DNA of 64,000 bases from Pseudomonas capeferrum (GTDB lineage Bacteria; Pseudomonadota; Gammaproteobacteria; Pseudomonadales; Pseudomonadaceae): positions 141,155 through 205,154 of the forward strand of contig NZ_JAAMQM010000012.1 of assembly GCF_013523055.1 (NCBI RefSeq). Reading direction: 5' to 3'. The position numbers were made by a program, and so were the translations under genes. Below the pieces are notes generated by a model that did not search any database, had not been told where the DNA came from, and saw only the letters and a program-made list of their open reading frames with translations. Position 1 is the stretch's first letter. Each line of letters starts with the position of its first letter. Positions 1 to 7,766 of the stretch are shown piece by piece.

Positions 1-1
1 G

Positions 2-568
2 CTCGTCCTGCCCTTCGCTCTGCTGCCTCTGGTTGCCGCTCACGCTCATGACGAACATGATCACGCCCATGGAAGCCTTGACCCTCACGAACATGGCGTG
101 GCCAGTATCAATGCAGTCCTCGAGGGTAATGCCCTGGAATTGGAACTGGACAGCCCGGCAATGAACCTCGTCGGTTTTGAACATGCTGCCAGCAGTGACG
201 CCGACAAGGCCAAGGTCGAGTCTGTACGCCAGCAACTGGAACAACCACTGACGCTGTTCGGCCTGGACAAGGATGCCGGGTGCCGCGAAAGTGCCAATGA
301 GCTAAAAAGTCCCTTGTTCGGCAAGGCTCCAACGGCCAAGGCCGAGAGCCATGGCCATGATGGCAGCCATGAACATGAACACCAGCACAGCGACATCACC
401 GCTCACTACAAACTGACTTGCTCCTCGCCTGAAAAGCTTGCCCAGATCGACCTGGCTCCTTTGTTCAAGGCCTTCCCGACGACCCATAAGATCAACGTGC
501 AGCTGATCGGCCCCAATGGCCAGAAGGGAATGGAAGCGAACGCCTCCCAGGCAGCGGTCGCCTTCTGA
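2..568 (+). CDS. DUF2796 / ZrgA-like His-rich periplasmic zinc protein (5' partial)
   Basis: The frame is open from base 2 to the stop at 566-568, so the start lies outside the window. The first visible residues form the hydrophobic end of a signal peptide (LVLPFALLPLVAA), then a His/Asp-rich stretch (HAHDEHDHAHG). A second His-rich loop (HGHDGSHEHEHQHSD) lies in the middle. This is the pattern of DUF2796 (ZrgA-like) periplasmic proteins, which bind zinc. An internal GTG at 98 would drop the signal peptide and is not a good start. The stop is followed directly by the ABC ATPase gene, and in P. aeruginosa the equivalent operon (PA4063-PA4066) is reported as zinc/Zur-regulated. The zinc role here is inferred from the His clusters and the context. 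Confidence 0.85.
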   Translation, partial: LVLPFALLPLVAAHAHDEHDHAHGSLDPHEHGVASINAVLEGNALELELDSPAMNLVGFEHAASSDADKAKVESVRQQLEQPLTLFGLDKDAGCRESANELKSPLFGKAPTAKAESHGHDGSHEHEHQHSDITAHYKLTCSSPEKLAQIDLAPLFKAFPTTHKINVQLIGPNGQKGMEANASQAAVAF

Positions 569-569
569 A

Positions 570-1277
570 ATGAATCCGCTGATCGATCTGCATGACGTTG
601 TCTTCGCCTGGCCTGGGCAACCCGCGCTGCTGGATATTCCGGAGTTCCGCCTGGAGGCCGGCGAGGCAGTGTTCCTCAAAGGCCCAAGCGGCAGCGGCAA
701 GACTACGCTGCTGGGGCTGCTTGGCGGCGTGAGTCGCCCTGGCCAAGGCAGCATCCGCTTGCTCGGGCAGGATCTGGGTGCTTTGAGCCAGGGGGCTCGC
801 GACCGTTTTCGCGTCGATCACACCGGCTATATCTTCCAGCAGTTCAACCTGTTGCCGTTTCTCTCCGTGCGGGAAAACGTCGAACTGCCTTGCCGCTTCT
901 CGCGTAACCGGGCCGAGCGTGCCGTGCAACGCCATGGCAGTGTCGACCAGGCTGCCGCGCAACTGCTGGCCCATCTCGGCCTGAATGACCCAACGCTGCT
1001 TGCCCGCCGCGCCGACACCTTGTCGATCGGTCAGCAGCAACGCGTGGCCGCCGCTCGTGCCCTGATCGGCCAGCCCGAGCTGGTGATCGCCGACGAACCG
1101 ACCTCGGCACTCGATGCCGACACCCGCGAAGCCTTCATCCGCCTGCTGTTCGACGAGTGCCGTAGCGCCGGCTCCAGCCTGCTCTTCGTCAGCCATGACC
1201 AGAGCCTTGCGCCGCTGTTCGACCGTCATCTGTCCCTGGCCGAGCTCAATCGCGCGGCCAAGCCCCGGGAGGCCTGA
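570..1277 (+). CDS. ABC transporter ATP-binding protein (LolD/MacB type)
   Basis: 235 residues, the usual length for a stand-alone ABC ATPase of the LolD/MacB group. Walker A (GPSGSGKT) is at residues 38-45, Walker B reads LVIADEP, and the H-loop is in LLFVSHD. The signature reads LSIGQQQR, where most relatives have LSGGQQQR. I chose ATG 570 because it follows the previous stop by one base and puts the first beta strand at the right distance; an upstream in-frame start at 516 would overlap the previous gene by 53 bases. It overlaps the permease gene by one base (TGATG). It should power the adjacent FtsX-like permease. The substrate is not visible in the sequence. Confidence 0.92.
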   Translation: MNPLIDLHDVVFAWPGQPALLDIPEFRLEAGEAVFLKGPSGSGKTTLLGLLGGVSRPGQGSIRLLGQDLGALSQGARDRFRVDHTGYIFQQFNLLPFLSVRENVELPCRFSRNRAERAVQRHGSVDQAAAQLLAHLGLNDPTLLARRADTLSIGQQQRVAAARALIGQPELVIADEPTSALDADTREAFIRLLFDECRSAGSSLLFVSHDQSLAPLFDRHLSLAELNRAAKPREA

Positions 1278-2542
1278 TGTACCTGCTTCGCCTTGCCCTG
1301 GCCAGCCTGGCCAACCGCCGCTTTACCGCTTTCCTCACGGCGTTCGCGATCGCCCTTTCGGTGTGCCTGCTGCTGGCCGTCGAACGTGTGCGCACAGAGG
1401 CGCGCGCCAGTTTCGCCAGTACCATCAGCGGTACCGACCTGATCGTCGGCGCCCGCTCTGGATCGGTGAACCTGCTGCTCTATTCGGTATTCCGTATCGG
1501 CAATGCCACCAACAACATTCGCTGGGACAGCTACCAGCACTACGCCCAGGACCCGAGGGTGAAATGGGCCATCCCCATTTCACTGGGCGACTCTCACCGC
1601 GGTTATCGGGTCATGGGTACCACGGAGGACTATTTCGCGCACTATCGATACGCCCGCAAGCAGCACCTGCAGCTCAGCCAGGGGCGCGCCTTCGCGGACA
1701 ATCCTTTCGAGGTGGTGCTGGGCGCGGAGGTCGCCGATGCCCTGCACTACAAGCTCGGTGACAGGCTCGTGCTGGCCCATGGCGTCGCCGCGATCAGCCT
1801 GGTCAAGCACGATGACAAGCCGTTCACCGTCGTCGGCGTGCTAGCGCGGACCGGCACGCCGGTGGACCGTACCCTGCACATCAGCCTGGGCGGGCTGGAA
1901 GCCATCCACATCGATTGGCACAACGGTGTCCCGGCCCGCGGCGCCGGGCGGATCAGCGCCGAGCAGGCACGCGCCATGGACCTGCAACCAATCGCCATCA
2001 CCGCGTTCATGCTTGGCCTCAACAACAAGATCGCCACGTTCAGCCTGCAGAGGGAGATCAACGAATTGCGCAACGAGCCGCTGCTGGCGATTTTGCCTGG
2101 CGTAGCGTTGCAGGAACTCTGGAGCCTGATGGGCACTGCCGAACAGGCGCTCTTCGTGGTCTCGCTGTTCGTGGTCCTGACTGGCCTGATCGGCATGCTC
2201 ACGGCCATCCTCACCAGCCTCAACGAACGTCGCCGGGAGATGGCCATCTTGCGCTCGGTCGGGGCCCGCCCCTGGCACATCGCTGGCCTGCTGGTACTGG
2301 AAGCCCTGGCCCTGGCGCTATCGGGGATTGCTGCCGGACTGGGCCTGCTCTACCTTGGGATCGCGATAGCTCAAGGCTACGTCCAGGCCAACTATGGCTT
2401 GTACCTGCCCCTCGCCTGGCCCAGCTCGCACGAGTGGACCTTGCTGACCATCATCCTCGGCGCTGCGTTGCTGATGGGCAGTGTGCCGGCGTGGCGTGCC
2501 TATCGACAGTCATTGGCCGATGGTTTGTCCATCCATCTTTGA
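1277..2542 (+). CDS. FtsX/MacB-like ABC transporter permease
   Basis: 421 residues with the FtsX/MacB layout: one N-terminal membrane segment (about residues 15-38), a large periplasmic domain, then three C-terminal membrane segments (around 285-310, 330-360 and 390-410). A conserved cytoplasmic coupling stretch (TSLNERRREMAILRSVGA) lies after the second segment. Such permeases are mechanotransmitters or lipoprotein/peptide exporters rather than classic importers. It shares the TGATG junction with the ATPase gene. Sitting between a His-rich zinc protein and a DUF3299 protein, it may rearrange a periplasmic zinc-handling complex, but this is inference. Confidence 0.9.
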   Translation: MYLLRLALASLANRRFTAFLTAFAIALSVCLLLAVERVRTEARASFASTISGTDLIVGARSGSVNLLLYSVFRIGNATNNIRWDSYQHYAQDPRVKWAIPISLGDSHRGYRVMGTTEDYFAHYRYARKQHLQLSQGRAFADNPFEVVLGAEVADALHYKLGDRLVLAHGVAAISLVKHDDKPFTVVGVLARTGTPVDRTLHISLGGLEAIHIDWHNGVPARGAGRISAEQARAMDLQPIAITAFMLGLNNKIATFSLQREINELRNEPLLAILPGVALQELWSLMGTAEQALFVVSLFVVLTGLIGMLTAILTSLNERRREMAILRSVGARPWHIAGLLVLEALALALSGIAAGLGLLYLGIAIAQGYVQANYGLYLPLAWPSSHEWTLLTIILGAALLMGSVPAWRAYRQSLADGLSIHL

Positions 2543-2551
2543 GAGTCCGGT

Positions 2552-3076
2552 ATGCCCCGCTTCCTGCTGCTGTTTCTGCTGCTCGTCGCGTCTTCGTCGT
2601 GGGCCGGCGAGTCGCGGACCCTGGATTGGCCACAACTGATTCCGGAAGGCGCGCCGATCATCGAGCCGCAGATGACGCCACTGCATGACATGTCCCGGTT
2701 GTCGCAACTGGGCGACGCACTGGCCGCCGAGTCAGCGCCGGCAGCGGTCCAGCCGGCACCCGATGCGCCGGTGGTCGAGGCACTGGACGGCCAACAGGTC
2801 AAGCTGCCCGGTTATATCGTGCCCTTGGAGGTCAATGAGCAGGGGCGCACCACGGAGTTCCTCCTGGTGCCTTACTACGGCGCCTGCATCCATGTCCCGC
2901 CGCCTCCGTCCAACCAGATCGTGCACATCTTCAGCGAAATGGGCGTGCGTGTCGAAGACCTCTATCAGCCCTATTGGATCGAAGGGCGAATGCAGGTCAA
3001 GGCCGCCCGCAGCGAACTGGCCGACGCCGGTTATCAGATGCAAGCCGGGAAAATCTACGCCTTTGGGCTGCAATGA
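2552..3076 (+). CDS. DUF3299 exported protein
   Basis: 174 residues starting with a signal peptide (MPRFLLLFLLLVASSSWAG). The rest matches the DUF3299 pattern: a core around LPGYIVPLEV, then FLLVPYYGACIHVPPPPSNQIVHI, with a single Cys next to a His. It begins nine bases after the permease stop and is the last gene of the operon. Its function is unknown. DUF3299 genes regularly accompany this ABC pair and the His-rich protein, so a part in periplasmic metal handling or metalloprotein assembly is plausible. A Cys-His pair in the conserved core could be a metal or redox site. Confidence 0.85.
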   Translation: MPRFLLLFLLLVASSSWAGESRTLDWPQLIPEGAPIIEPQMTPLHDMSRLSQLGDALAAESAPAAVQPAPDAPVVEALDGQQVKLPGYIVPLEVNEQGRTTEFLLVPYYGACIHVPPPPSNQIVHIFSEMGVRVEDLYQPYWIEGRMQVKAARSELADAGYQMQAGKIYAFGLQ

Positions 3077-3107
3077 GAACTGTGTCCGCTCTAGGCCGTA
3101 TCTTTCA

Positions 3108-3149
3108 TTGAGCTAAGTCAATTTTTGCCCGTTCACAGCTCCGTACCAT
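3108..3149 (+). promoter_or_regulatory. Candidate ANR (FNR-type) promoter of oprG
   Basis: TTGAG-CTAA-GTCAA at 3108-3121 differs from the ANR/FNR consensus TTGAT-N4-ATCAA at one position in each half (a G for T in the left, a G for A in the right; G is common in the right half). Its centre (3114.5) lies 41.5 bases before a start predicted from the -10-like TACCAT at 3144-3149, which is the class II activator position. OprG of P. aeruginosa is reported to be raised in low oxygen through ANR. Confidence 0.6.
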
Positions 3150-3184
3150 TGGGCCACAATTTTTTATGTCCTTTGGGAGCTTCC

Positions 3185-3868
3185 ATGAACAAGTCATTGC
3201 TCGGCGTCTCGCTCGTCGCCCTGGCGCTTGCGGCGCCTGTTGCTCAAGCCCACCAGGCCGGCGACTTCATCCTGCGTGCCGGTGCCATCACCACCGCACC
3301 GAATGAAGACAGCGGCGAGATCAAGCTCGATGGCGCCAAGGCCTCCGGCACCAAGGCCACCCTGGACAGCGATACCCAACTGGGCCTGGCGTTCGCCTAC
3401 ATGCTCACCGACCACGTCGGCCTCGAACTGCTTGCCGCAACGCCCTTCCAGCACACCGTAGGCGTGAAAGGCCTGGGTGCCGGCCTCGATGGCAAGCTGG
3501 CCGATATCAAGCAACTGCCGCCAACATTGTCGCTGCAGTACTACCCGATGGAAGCCTCTTCGCGTTTCCAGCCGTATGCCGGTATCGGGATCAACTACAC
3601 GCTGTTCTTCGACGAAGACCTGAGCAGTGCACGCAAGGACCAAGGCTTCAGCAATATCAAGCTGCAGGACTCGGTCGGCCTGGCCGGCCAACTCGGTATG
3701 GACTACATGCTGACGGACAATCTGCTGTTGAACGCCGCGGTCTGGTATGTCGACATCAATACCAAGGCGACCATCGATGGACCGACGGCATTGGGCGTGG
3801 GCAAGACCAAGGTCGATGTGGAAGTGGACCCGTGGGTCTATATGGTCGGTATCGGCTACAAGTTCTGA
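3185..3868 (+). CDS. oprG: OprG/OmpW-family outer membrane protein
   Basis: 227 residues, the length of OmpW/OprG proteins, which form an eight-stranded barrel in the outer membrane with a hydrophobic lateral channel for small non-polar molecules. The signal peptide runs to about residue 22 (VALALAAPVAQA). Family marks are HQAGDFILRAGAITTAPNEDSG near the mature N-terminus, LQYYPMEASSRFQPYAGIGINYTLF in the centre, and a terminal VGIGYKF ending in the Phe used for barrel insertion. I used ATG 3185, which follows a good ribosome site (GGGAG) and starts the signal peptide; an upstream in-frame GTG/ATG at 3125 does not. It has its own ANR-type promoter and a hairpin terminator. Confidence 0.93.
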   Translation: MNKSLLGVSLVALALAAPVAQAHQAGDFILRAGAITTAPNEDSGEIKLDGAKASGTKATLDSDTQLGLAFAYMLTDHVGLELLAATPFQHTVGVKGLGAGLDGKLADIKQLPPTLSLQYYPMEASSRFQPYAGIGINYTLFFDEDLSSARKDQGFSNIKLQDSVGLAGQLGMDYMLTDNLLLNAAVWYVDINTKATIDGPTALGVGKTKVDVEVDPWVYMVGIGYKF

Positions 3869-3874
3869 TGTGAT

Positions 3875-3903
3875 CGGGAGCGGCCTGCAATGGGCCGCTC
3901 CCG
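3875..3903. terminator. Hairpin between oprG and the converging epimerase gene
   Basis: An 11-base-pair stem (CGGGAGCGGCC with GGCCGCTCCCG) with a 7-base loop follows the oprG stop by six bases. The T-run is weak on both sides. It probably ends oprG and may also stop the converging minus-strand transcript. Confidence 0.65.
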
Positions 3904-3936
3904 GTCGTTCGATCGCTTCTAGCCCGCCGCCCTAGA

Positions 3937-4872
3937 CTAGCGGGTATTGCCGAGCAGCTTAGCCAGGCCATCGACCATCGAGGTCGAGCCGGATACGTCG
4001 AAGCGCGCCAGCAGGCGTCCATTGTCGGCACGCGAATGACGAATGTCGCCCGAGCGCGCAGGTCCATAGGTGATGTCCGGCAAGCTGCCGACCACCTGCT
4101 TCAATGCCTCGAGCAGCTGGTTCAGCGAAGTCGCCTGGTTCAGGCCGATATTCACGGCCCCTTCTTCCACCGTCTCGAGCGCCAGCGCTTGCACCATTAC
4201 CCGCACCAGATCGCCGACGTACAGGAAATCACGCGTCTGCTCGCCATCGCCGAATACCGTGATGGGTACGCCTCGCGTCGTCCGCTCGGCGAAGATGCTG
4301 ATCACACCTGAATACGGCGAGGATGGATCCTGGCGCGGCCCGAAGATGTTGAAGAAACGGAACACCACTGGCTCCAGCCCATGCTGACGACGGTAGAAAT
4401 CCAGGTAGTGCTCGCTGGCCAGCTTGTCTGCGGCGTAAGGCGTCAGCGGTGACTTGGGCGTGTCTTCGTTGATCGCCTGGCCTTCGCCATTGTTGCCGTA
4501 GATGGCCGCGCTGGAAGCGAAGAGCACGCGGCGAATGCCATTCACGCGCATCGCCTCGCAGATATTGAGGGTGCCGATGAAGTTGCTTTGGTGGGTCTTG
4601 ACCGGATCTTCGACCGAAGCCTGTACCGAGGCCACGGCCGCCAGATGGACCACCGCGGCGCACCCGTCGGCGGCGCGCGTAACGAGCGCGGCATCCGCGA
4701 CATCCCCCTCGATCAGCTCGAGGCGTGGATGGTGTAATTGCAGGTTGCTGCGCTTGCCGGTGGAGAGGTCGTCGAGAATGCGTACGGCGTGGCCTTTCTC
4801 CAGCAGGGCATCGCACAAATGCGAGCCGATGAAGCCGGCGCCGCCGGTAATCAGGATGGGAGCATCAGCCAT
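3937..4872 (-). CDS. NAD-dependent epimerase/dehydratase (GalE/WbpP-like)
   Basis: 311 residues. The N-terminus MADAPILITGGAGFIG is the Rossmann NAD-binding motif (GGxGFIG) of extended short-chain dehydrogenases. The catalytic Ser and the YxxxK pair are visible in FASSAAIYG and PYAADKLASEHY. The rest follows UDP-sugar 4-epimerases (RFFNIFGPRQDPSSPYSGVIS, then GDGEQTRDFLYVGDLV). It likely interconverts a UDP-sugar for surface polysaccharide; the exact sugar cannot be told. I chose ATG 4872; a longer frame reaches 5061 but would lie inside the upstream gene and adds nothing to the family. It overlaps the upstream gene by eight bases, so the two are translated together. Confidence 0.9.
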   Translation of the reverse strand: MADAPILITGGAGFIGSHLCDALLEKGHAVRILDDLSTGKRSNLQLHHPRLELIEGDVADAALVTRAADGCAAVVHLAAVASVQASVEDPVKTHQSNFIGTLNICEAMRVNGIRRVLFASSAAIYGNNGEGQAINEDTPKSPLTPYAADKLASEHYLDFYRRQHGLEPVVFRFFNIFGPRQDPSSPYSGVISIFAERTTRGVPITVFGDGEQTRDFLYVGDLVRVMVQALALETVEEGAVNIGLNQATSLNQLLEALKQVVGSLPDITYGPARSGDIRHSRADNGRLLARFDVSGSTSMVDGLAKLLGNTR

Positions 4873-5749
4873 GTCGATAGAACCGGTCCAGTAAGGGTGG
4901 CAAACCCGCGCGCCAGGCACGGGGCTTGATACCGAAAGTGTGAAGGATTTTCTTGCAGGCGAGCACCGCGTGCTGCGGCTCCTCGCTGGCATCCGGCCGA
5001 GCGGCATGGGCCTGCGGCGTAGGTGCCTGCACGACCAGCTTGCGCCACTGGGCTGCCTCACTGAGGATAGCCTGCCCTAGCGCAAGTGGCGTGGTCGCTT
5101 CATTGCCGGCGTAATGGTAGGTCCCCCACAGAGGCGCTGCGCAATCGAGCTGCTTGAGCACCGAGAGGATGACCCGCGCGGCGTCATCGACAGGGGTAGG
5201 ATTACCACGCCTGTCGTCCGCCAGCATCAGTTCATGGGGTTGTTCGGCGCGGGTCAGGAAACGCCCGAGCACGCCGTCGAGACTTTCATCCAGGACCCAG
5301 CCGAAACGCAGCATTACGTGCTGTGGACAGGTCGCACGCACGCTCTGCTCGACTCGCCAGAGGGCCTGGCCGCGCAGCCCGAGCGGAGCCGGCTCGTCCT
5401 TCTCGCTGTAGGCGGTGGCTCGCGAGCCGTCGAACACGCGGTAGCTCGAAGGTTGTACCAGGGTAATCTCGTGGTGCTGGCACAATTCCGCCAGCCGCTC
5501 GACCGCGCGCTCTTGCTGGGCCAGGCGCTGTTCGCTGACCGACTCGGCCTGGAACCAGTCGAAGTAATAGGCCAGGTTGACCAGCGCATCCGGTCGATTG
5601 TCATCCAGCAACTGCGTCAGGCTGGCCGCATCCCAGCCACCTTCCGGCGGACGCGGCGCCAGGAAACCGATGCCTTCCTCCGCCCCGAGACGAATCAGCG
5701 CTTGCCCGAGGGCATTTCCACCACCCAACAGCATCAGGCGCATTCGCAT
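4865..5749 (-). CDS. RmlD-like sugar nucleotide reductase family protein
   Basis: 294 residues. The start MRMRLMLLGGGNALGQALIRLG is a Rossmann nucleotide-binding loop of the RmlD (dTDP-4-dehydrorhamnose reductase) type, and NLAYYFDWFQAESVSEQRLAQQ resembles the family's central helix. The usual YxxxK is unclear: YSEKDEP is the nearest candidate region, so catalytic activity is uncertain. It ends inside the start of the epimerase gene. The pair is conserved next to oprG in Pseudomonas (PA4068-PA4069 from memory). It is probably an accessory reductase or NAD(P)-binding partner in making a surface sugar. Confidence 0.8.
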   Translation of the reverse strand: MRMRLMLLGGGNALGQALIRLGAEEGIGFLAPRPPEGGWDAASLTQLLDDNRPDALVNLAYYFDWFQAESVSEQRLAQQERAVERLAELCQHHEITLVQPSSYRVFDGSRATAYSEKDEPAPLGLRGQALWRVEQSVRATCPQHVMLRFGWVLDESLDGVLGRFLTRAEQPHELMLADDRRGNPTPVDDAARVILSVLKQLDCAAPLWGTYHYAGNEATTPLALGQAILSEAAQWRKLVVQAPTPQAHAARPDASEEPQHAVLACKKILHTFGIKPRAWRAGLPPLLDRFYRHG

Positions 5750-6239
5750 AGAGTCAGCAGATCCGAACAGATTGATTGAAGGAAGCGAACATTTTGCGGT
5801 TTCCAGCTAGGGAAGTCCAACACGGCTAGGACATGCCTAAATTCTGCGTTGAATACAAGGTATGTCCCCCGCCGCTTAAGCACATTAGGAAATGCCCTAT
5901 AGACCACCCGGAATGCGCTGACTATCGGGTTTGTGGAATGCCGAGCCCACTAATCGACTCATTCCTTTTCAGGCAGGCGGGCACTTCGCCTGAATACCTG
6001 CCACGGGGAATGCCTGAACAGCATCAATGGCAAGGAATGTTCCCCGATGCAGGATTCAGAAGTTGCGTATCTGAGTTTCGACCACGAGCAAGCTCAAGCG
6101 CTGGCCAGAGCCAGCCAGAACACACCCCCTGCCCCCTCCGCGCTGATACTCACTGCGAGGTGGAACCCGGCCAATGAGTCCACGCAAATAAACCTACTGC
6201 GTGGATTAATCGAACAGCTGGGTAGCCTGCACGCACTGG
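5750..6239. other. Stretch of 490 bases without a supported gene
   Basis: No frame here has a good ribosome site, a recognisable family or typical Pseudomonas codon use; a 114-codon plus-strand frame at 5833-6177 is Cys- and Pro-rich and looks like chance. The word GGAATGC, or a close variant (GGAAATGC, GGACATGC), recurs at 5829, 5888, 5910, 5935, 6007 and 6034. There is also a short inverted repeat CAGGCG/CGCCTG near 5972. The stretch ends in the decayed front of the TSUP pseudogene. I see no IS ends or direct repeats. Confidence 0.5.
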
Positions 6240-6911
6240 CATCGATCCGCTCGCAACCATTGCCACCAACAAGGTCCAGGCGGCATCGGTCACGGTTTCG
6301 GCCACCTTCGCCTTTGCTCGCAAGGGCATGATCGATTGGCAAATCGGTTCGCCCATGGCGCTCATGTCATTCGGCGGCGGCGTAATGAGGCTCTTTCCGT
6401 GAGCCTGATCCCTACGGCCTTCCTGCAAGCGAGCGTACCCACGCTACTGATTCTGGTGGCTGGCTATTTCGCCTTCAGTCCCAAGCCTGACGAACACGAG
6501 CGCAAGGCAAAGATCTCGACCAGTCTGTTCTGCATGACCTTGGCGCCGCTGTTCGGGTTCTACGACGGGCTGTTCGGTCCGGGGGTCGGCTCTTTCTTCA
6601 TGCTTGCCTGCGTGCTTCTCCTTGGCCAACGACTGCTGCGCGCGGCCCGTAACAGCAAGCTGCTGAACGCCGCCTGCAACCTCGGCGCACTATCGGTGCT
6701 CACAGTGAGTGGTGCTATCGTCTGGCCATTGGCCCTGGCGATGGCAGGCGCGGCGATCGTCGGCGCGCAGCTGGGCGCTCGATGCGCTGTGCGTTTTGGC
6801 CCGCGATTGATCAAGCCGCTGCTAGTCTTCGTCTGTTGTCTGATGGCAATCAAACTGCTGCTGAGCGCAGACAGTCCTCTCGGCGCATGGCTGCAACACT
6901 GGGCTACCTAG
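6240..6911 (+). pseudogene. TSUP/TauE-SafE permease, 5'-truncated and frameshifted
   Basis: From 6240 the frame GGC ATC GAT CCG reads GIDPLATIATNKVQAASVTV, the conserved first part of TSUP (TauE/SafE) sulfite or organic-anion permeases. It continues through GSPMALMSFGGGVM to about 6390 and then meets a stop. The homology continues in the next frame (ALSVSLIPTAFLQASVPTL...) to a TAG at 6909-6911. The second half holds four hydrophobic segments and the family motif GFYDGLFGPGVGSFF. About 30 N-terminal residues, including the first GGG motif, are missing or scrambled. The single frame from 6336 would start with unrelated residues and lack the first domain. A sequencing error could explain the frameshift but not the missing front. 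Confidence 0.8.
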
Positions 6912-6920
6912 GAGACATGG

Positions 6921-7760
6921 ATGGACCACAAGGTCACCGTAGCTCAGCGTACACGCTGGCATTACGACGAGCCTGCGCCGGGCGCAGAGCGATTCATCGA
7001 CGAGACTTTCGACGGTTACCGACAGCAGGCACGCCTGCTGCTCCCCGATATCCAACGCGCCCCCGCGACCTTCGTCGTCGGCGGAGCACGGTCGGACTTC
7101 ACCCGTCTCAATCCTTTGCTCTATCGTTTGCAACAGCAGGGCATCGGCTCGCTGACCGGCAATCTGTCCGGCCACAGTCTGGCCAGCGAGCCGGGTGCCG
7201 TGGCACCTTCGCTGGCTACCAACCTGCATGAGGCGCTGCGCTTTCATCGACATATTGCCGCGAGCTGCCAGGCACTCATCGGCCACAGCCTTGGCGCGGC
7301 CATCGCGTTGAAAATGGCGGCGCAGTTGCCGGCAGTGCGCAAACTGGTGCTGGTCTGCCCTGCAGTCTACCCTGACGCCGCCCACCAGGCGCCGTTCGGT
7401 CCGGCATTCACGGCGGCGATCCGAAAACCCTATGCCTTCCTGGAGTGCGATAGCTACGCGTTCCTGCGACAGTTTCAGGGCAAGGTGCTGCTGGTGATCG
7501 GTGAATACGACGGGCTCAACTCCCAGGTTTTCGGCCAAGGCCCGGGCACTTCGGCAGGCGTCCGAACGTTGGCAGGCGTGCAGCGCTACAGCCCTATCCC
7601 CGAAGAAGTCACCCATACCCTGCTGCGCTCGGTGCCTGCCCCAGACGTGCAATGCTTGCTGCTGACCGACTGCGACCATGGCATCGCCGCGCATCTGCGA
7701 GACGCGCCACAGGTGGCTGATCAGGTCGCCGACGTGGTGGCGGCGTTCATCCTCGATTGA
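6921..7760 (+). CDS. Alpha/beta hydrolase family protein
   Basis: 279 residues with an alpha/beta-hydrolase fold. The nucleophile elbow is GHSLG (ALIGHSLGAAIALKMAA, Ser near residue 129). A likely acid lies in VLLVIGEYDGLN and the catalytic His in LLTDCDHGIAAHL near the end. The ribosome site (AGGAG) stands seven bases before ATG 6921. It begins nine bases after the end of the TSUP pseudogene, so it may once have been co-transcribed with it. The substrate is unknown; the fold covers esterases, thioesterases and lipases. It has no signal peptide, so it is probably cytoplasmic. Confidence 0.85.
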   Translation: MDHKVTVAQRTRWHYDEPAPGAERFIDETFDGYRQQARLLLPDIQRAPATFVVGGARSDFTRLNPLLYRLQQQGIGSLTGNLSGHSLASEPGAVAPSLATNLHEALRFHRHIAASCQALIGHSLGAAIALKMAAQLPAVRKLVLVCPAVYPDAAHQAPFGPAFTAAIRKPYAFLECDSYAFLRQFQGKVLLVIGEYDGLNSQVFGQGPGTSAGVRTLAGVQRYSPIPEEVTHTLLRSVPAPDVQCLLLTDCDHGIAAHLRDAPQVADQVADVVAAFILD

Positions 7761-7766
7761 TCGCAG

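Noticed and set aside
5833..6177. A 114-residue Cys-rich protein
   Set aside because: It has no ribosome site or family, and its codon use is unlike its neighbours.
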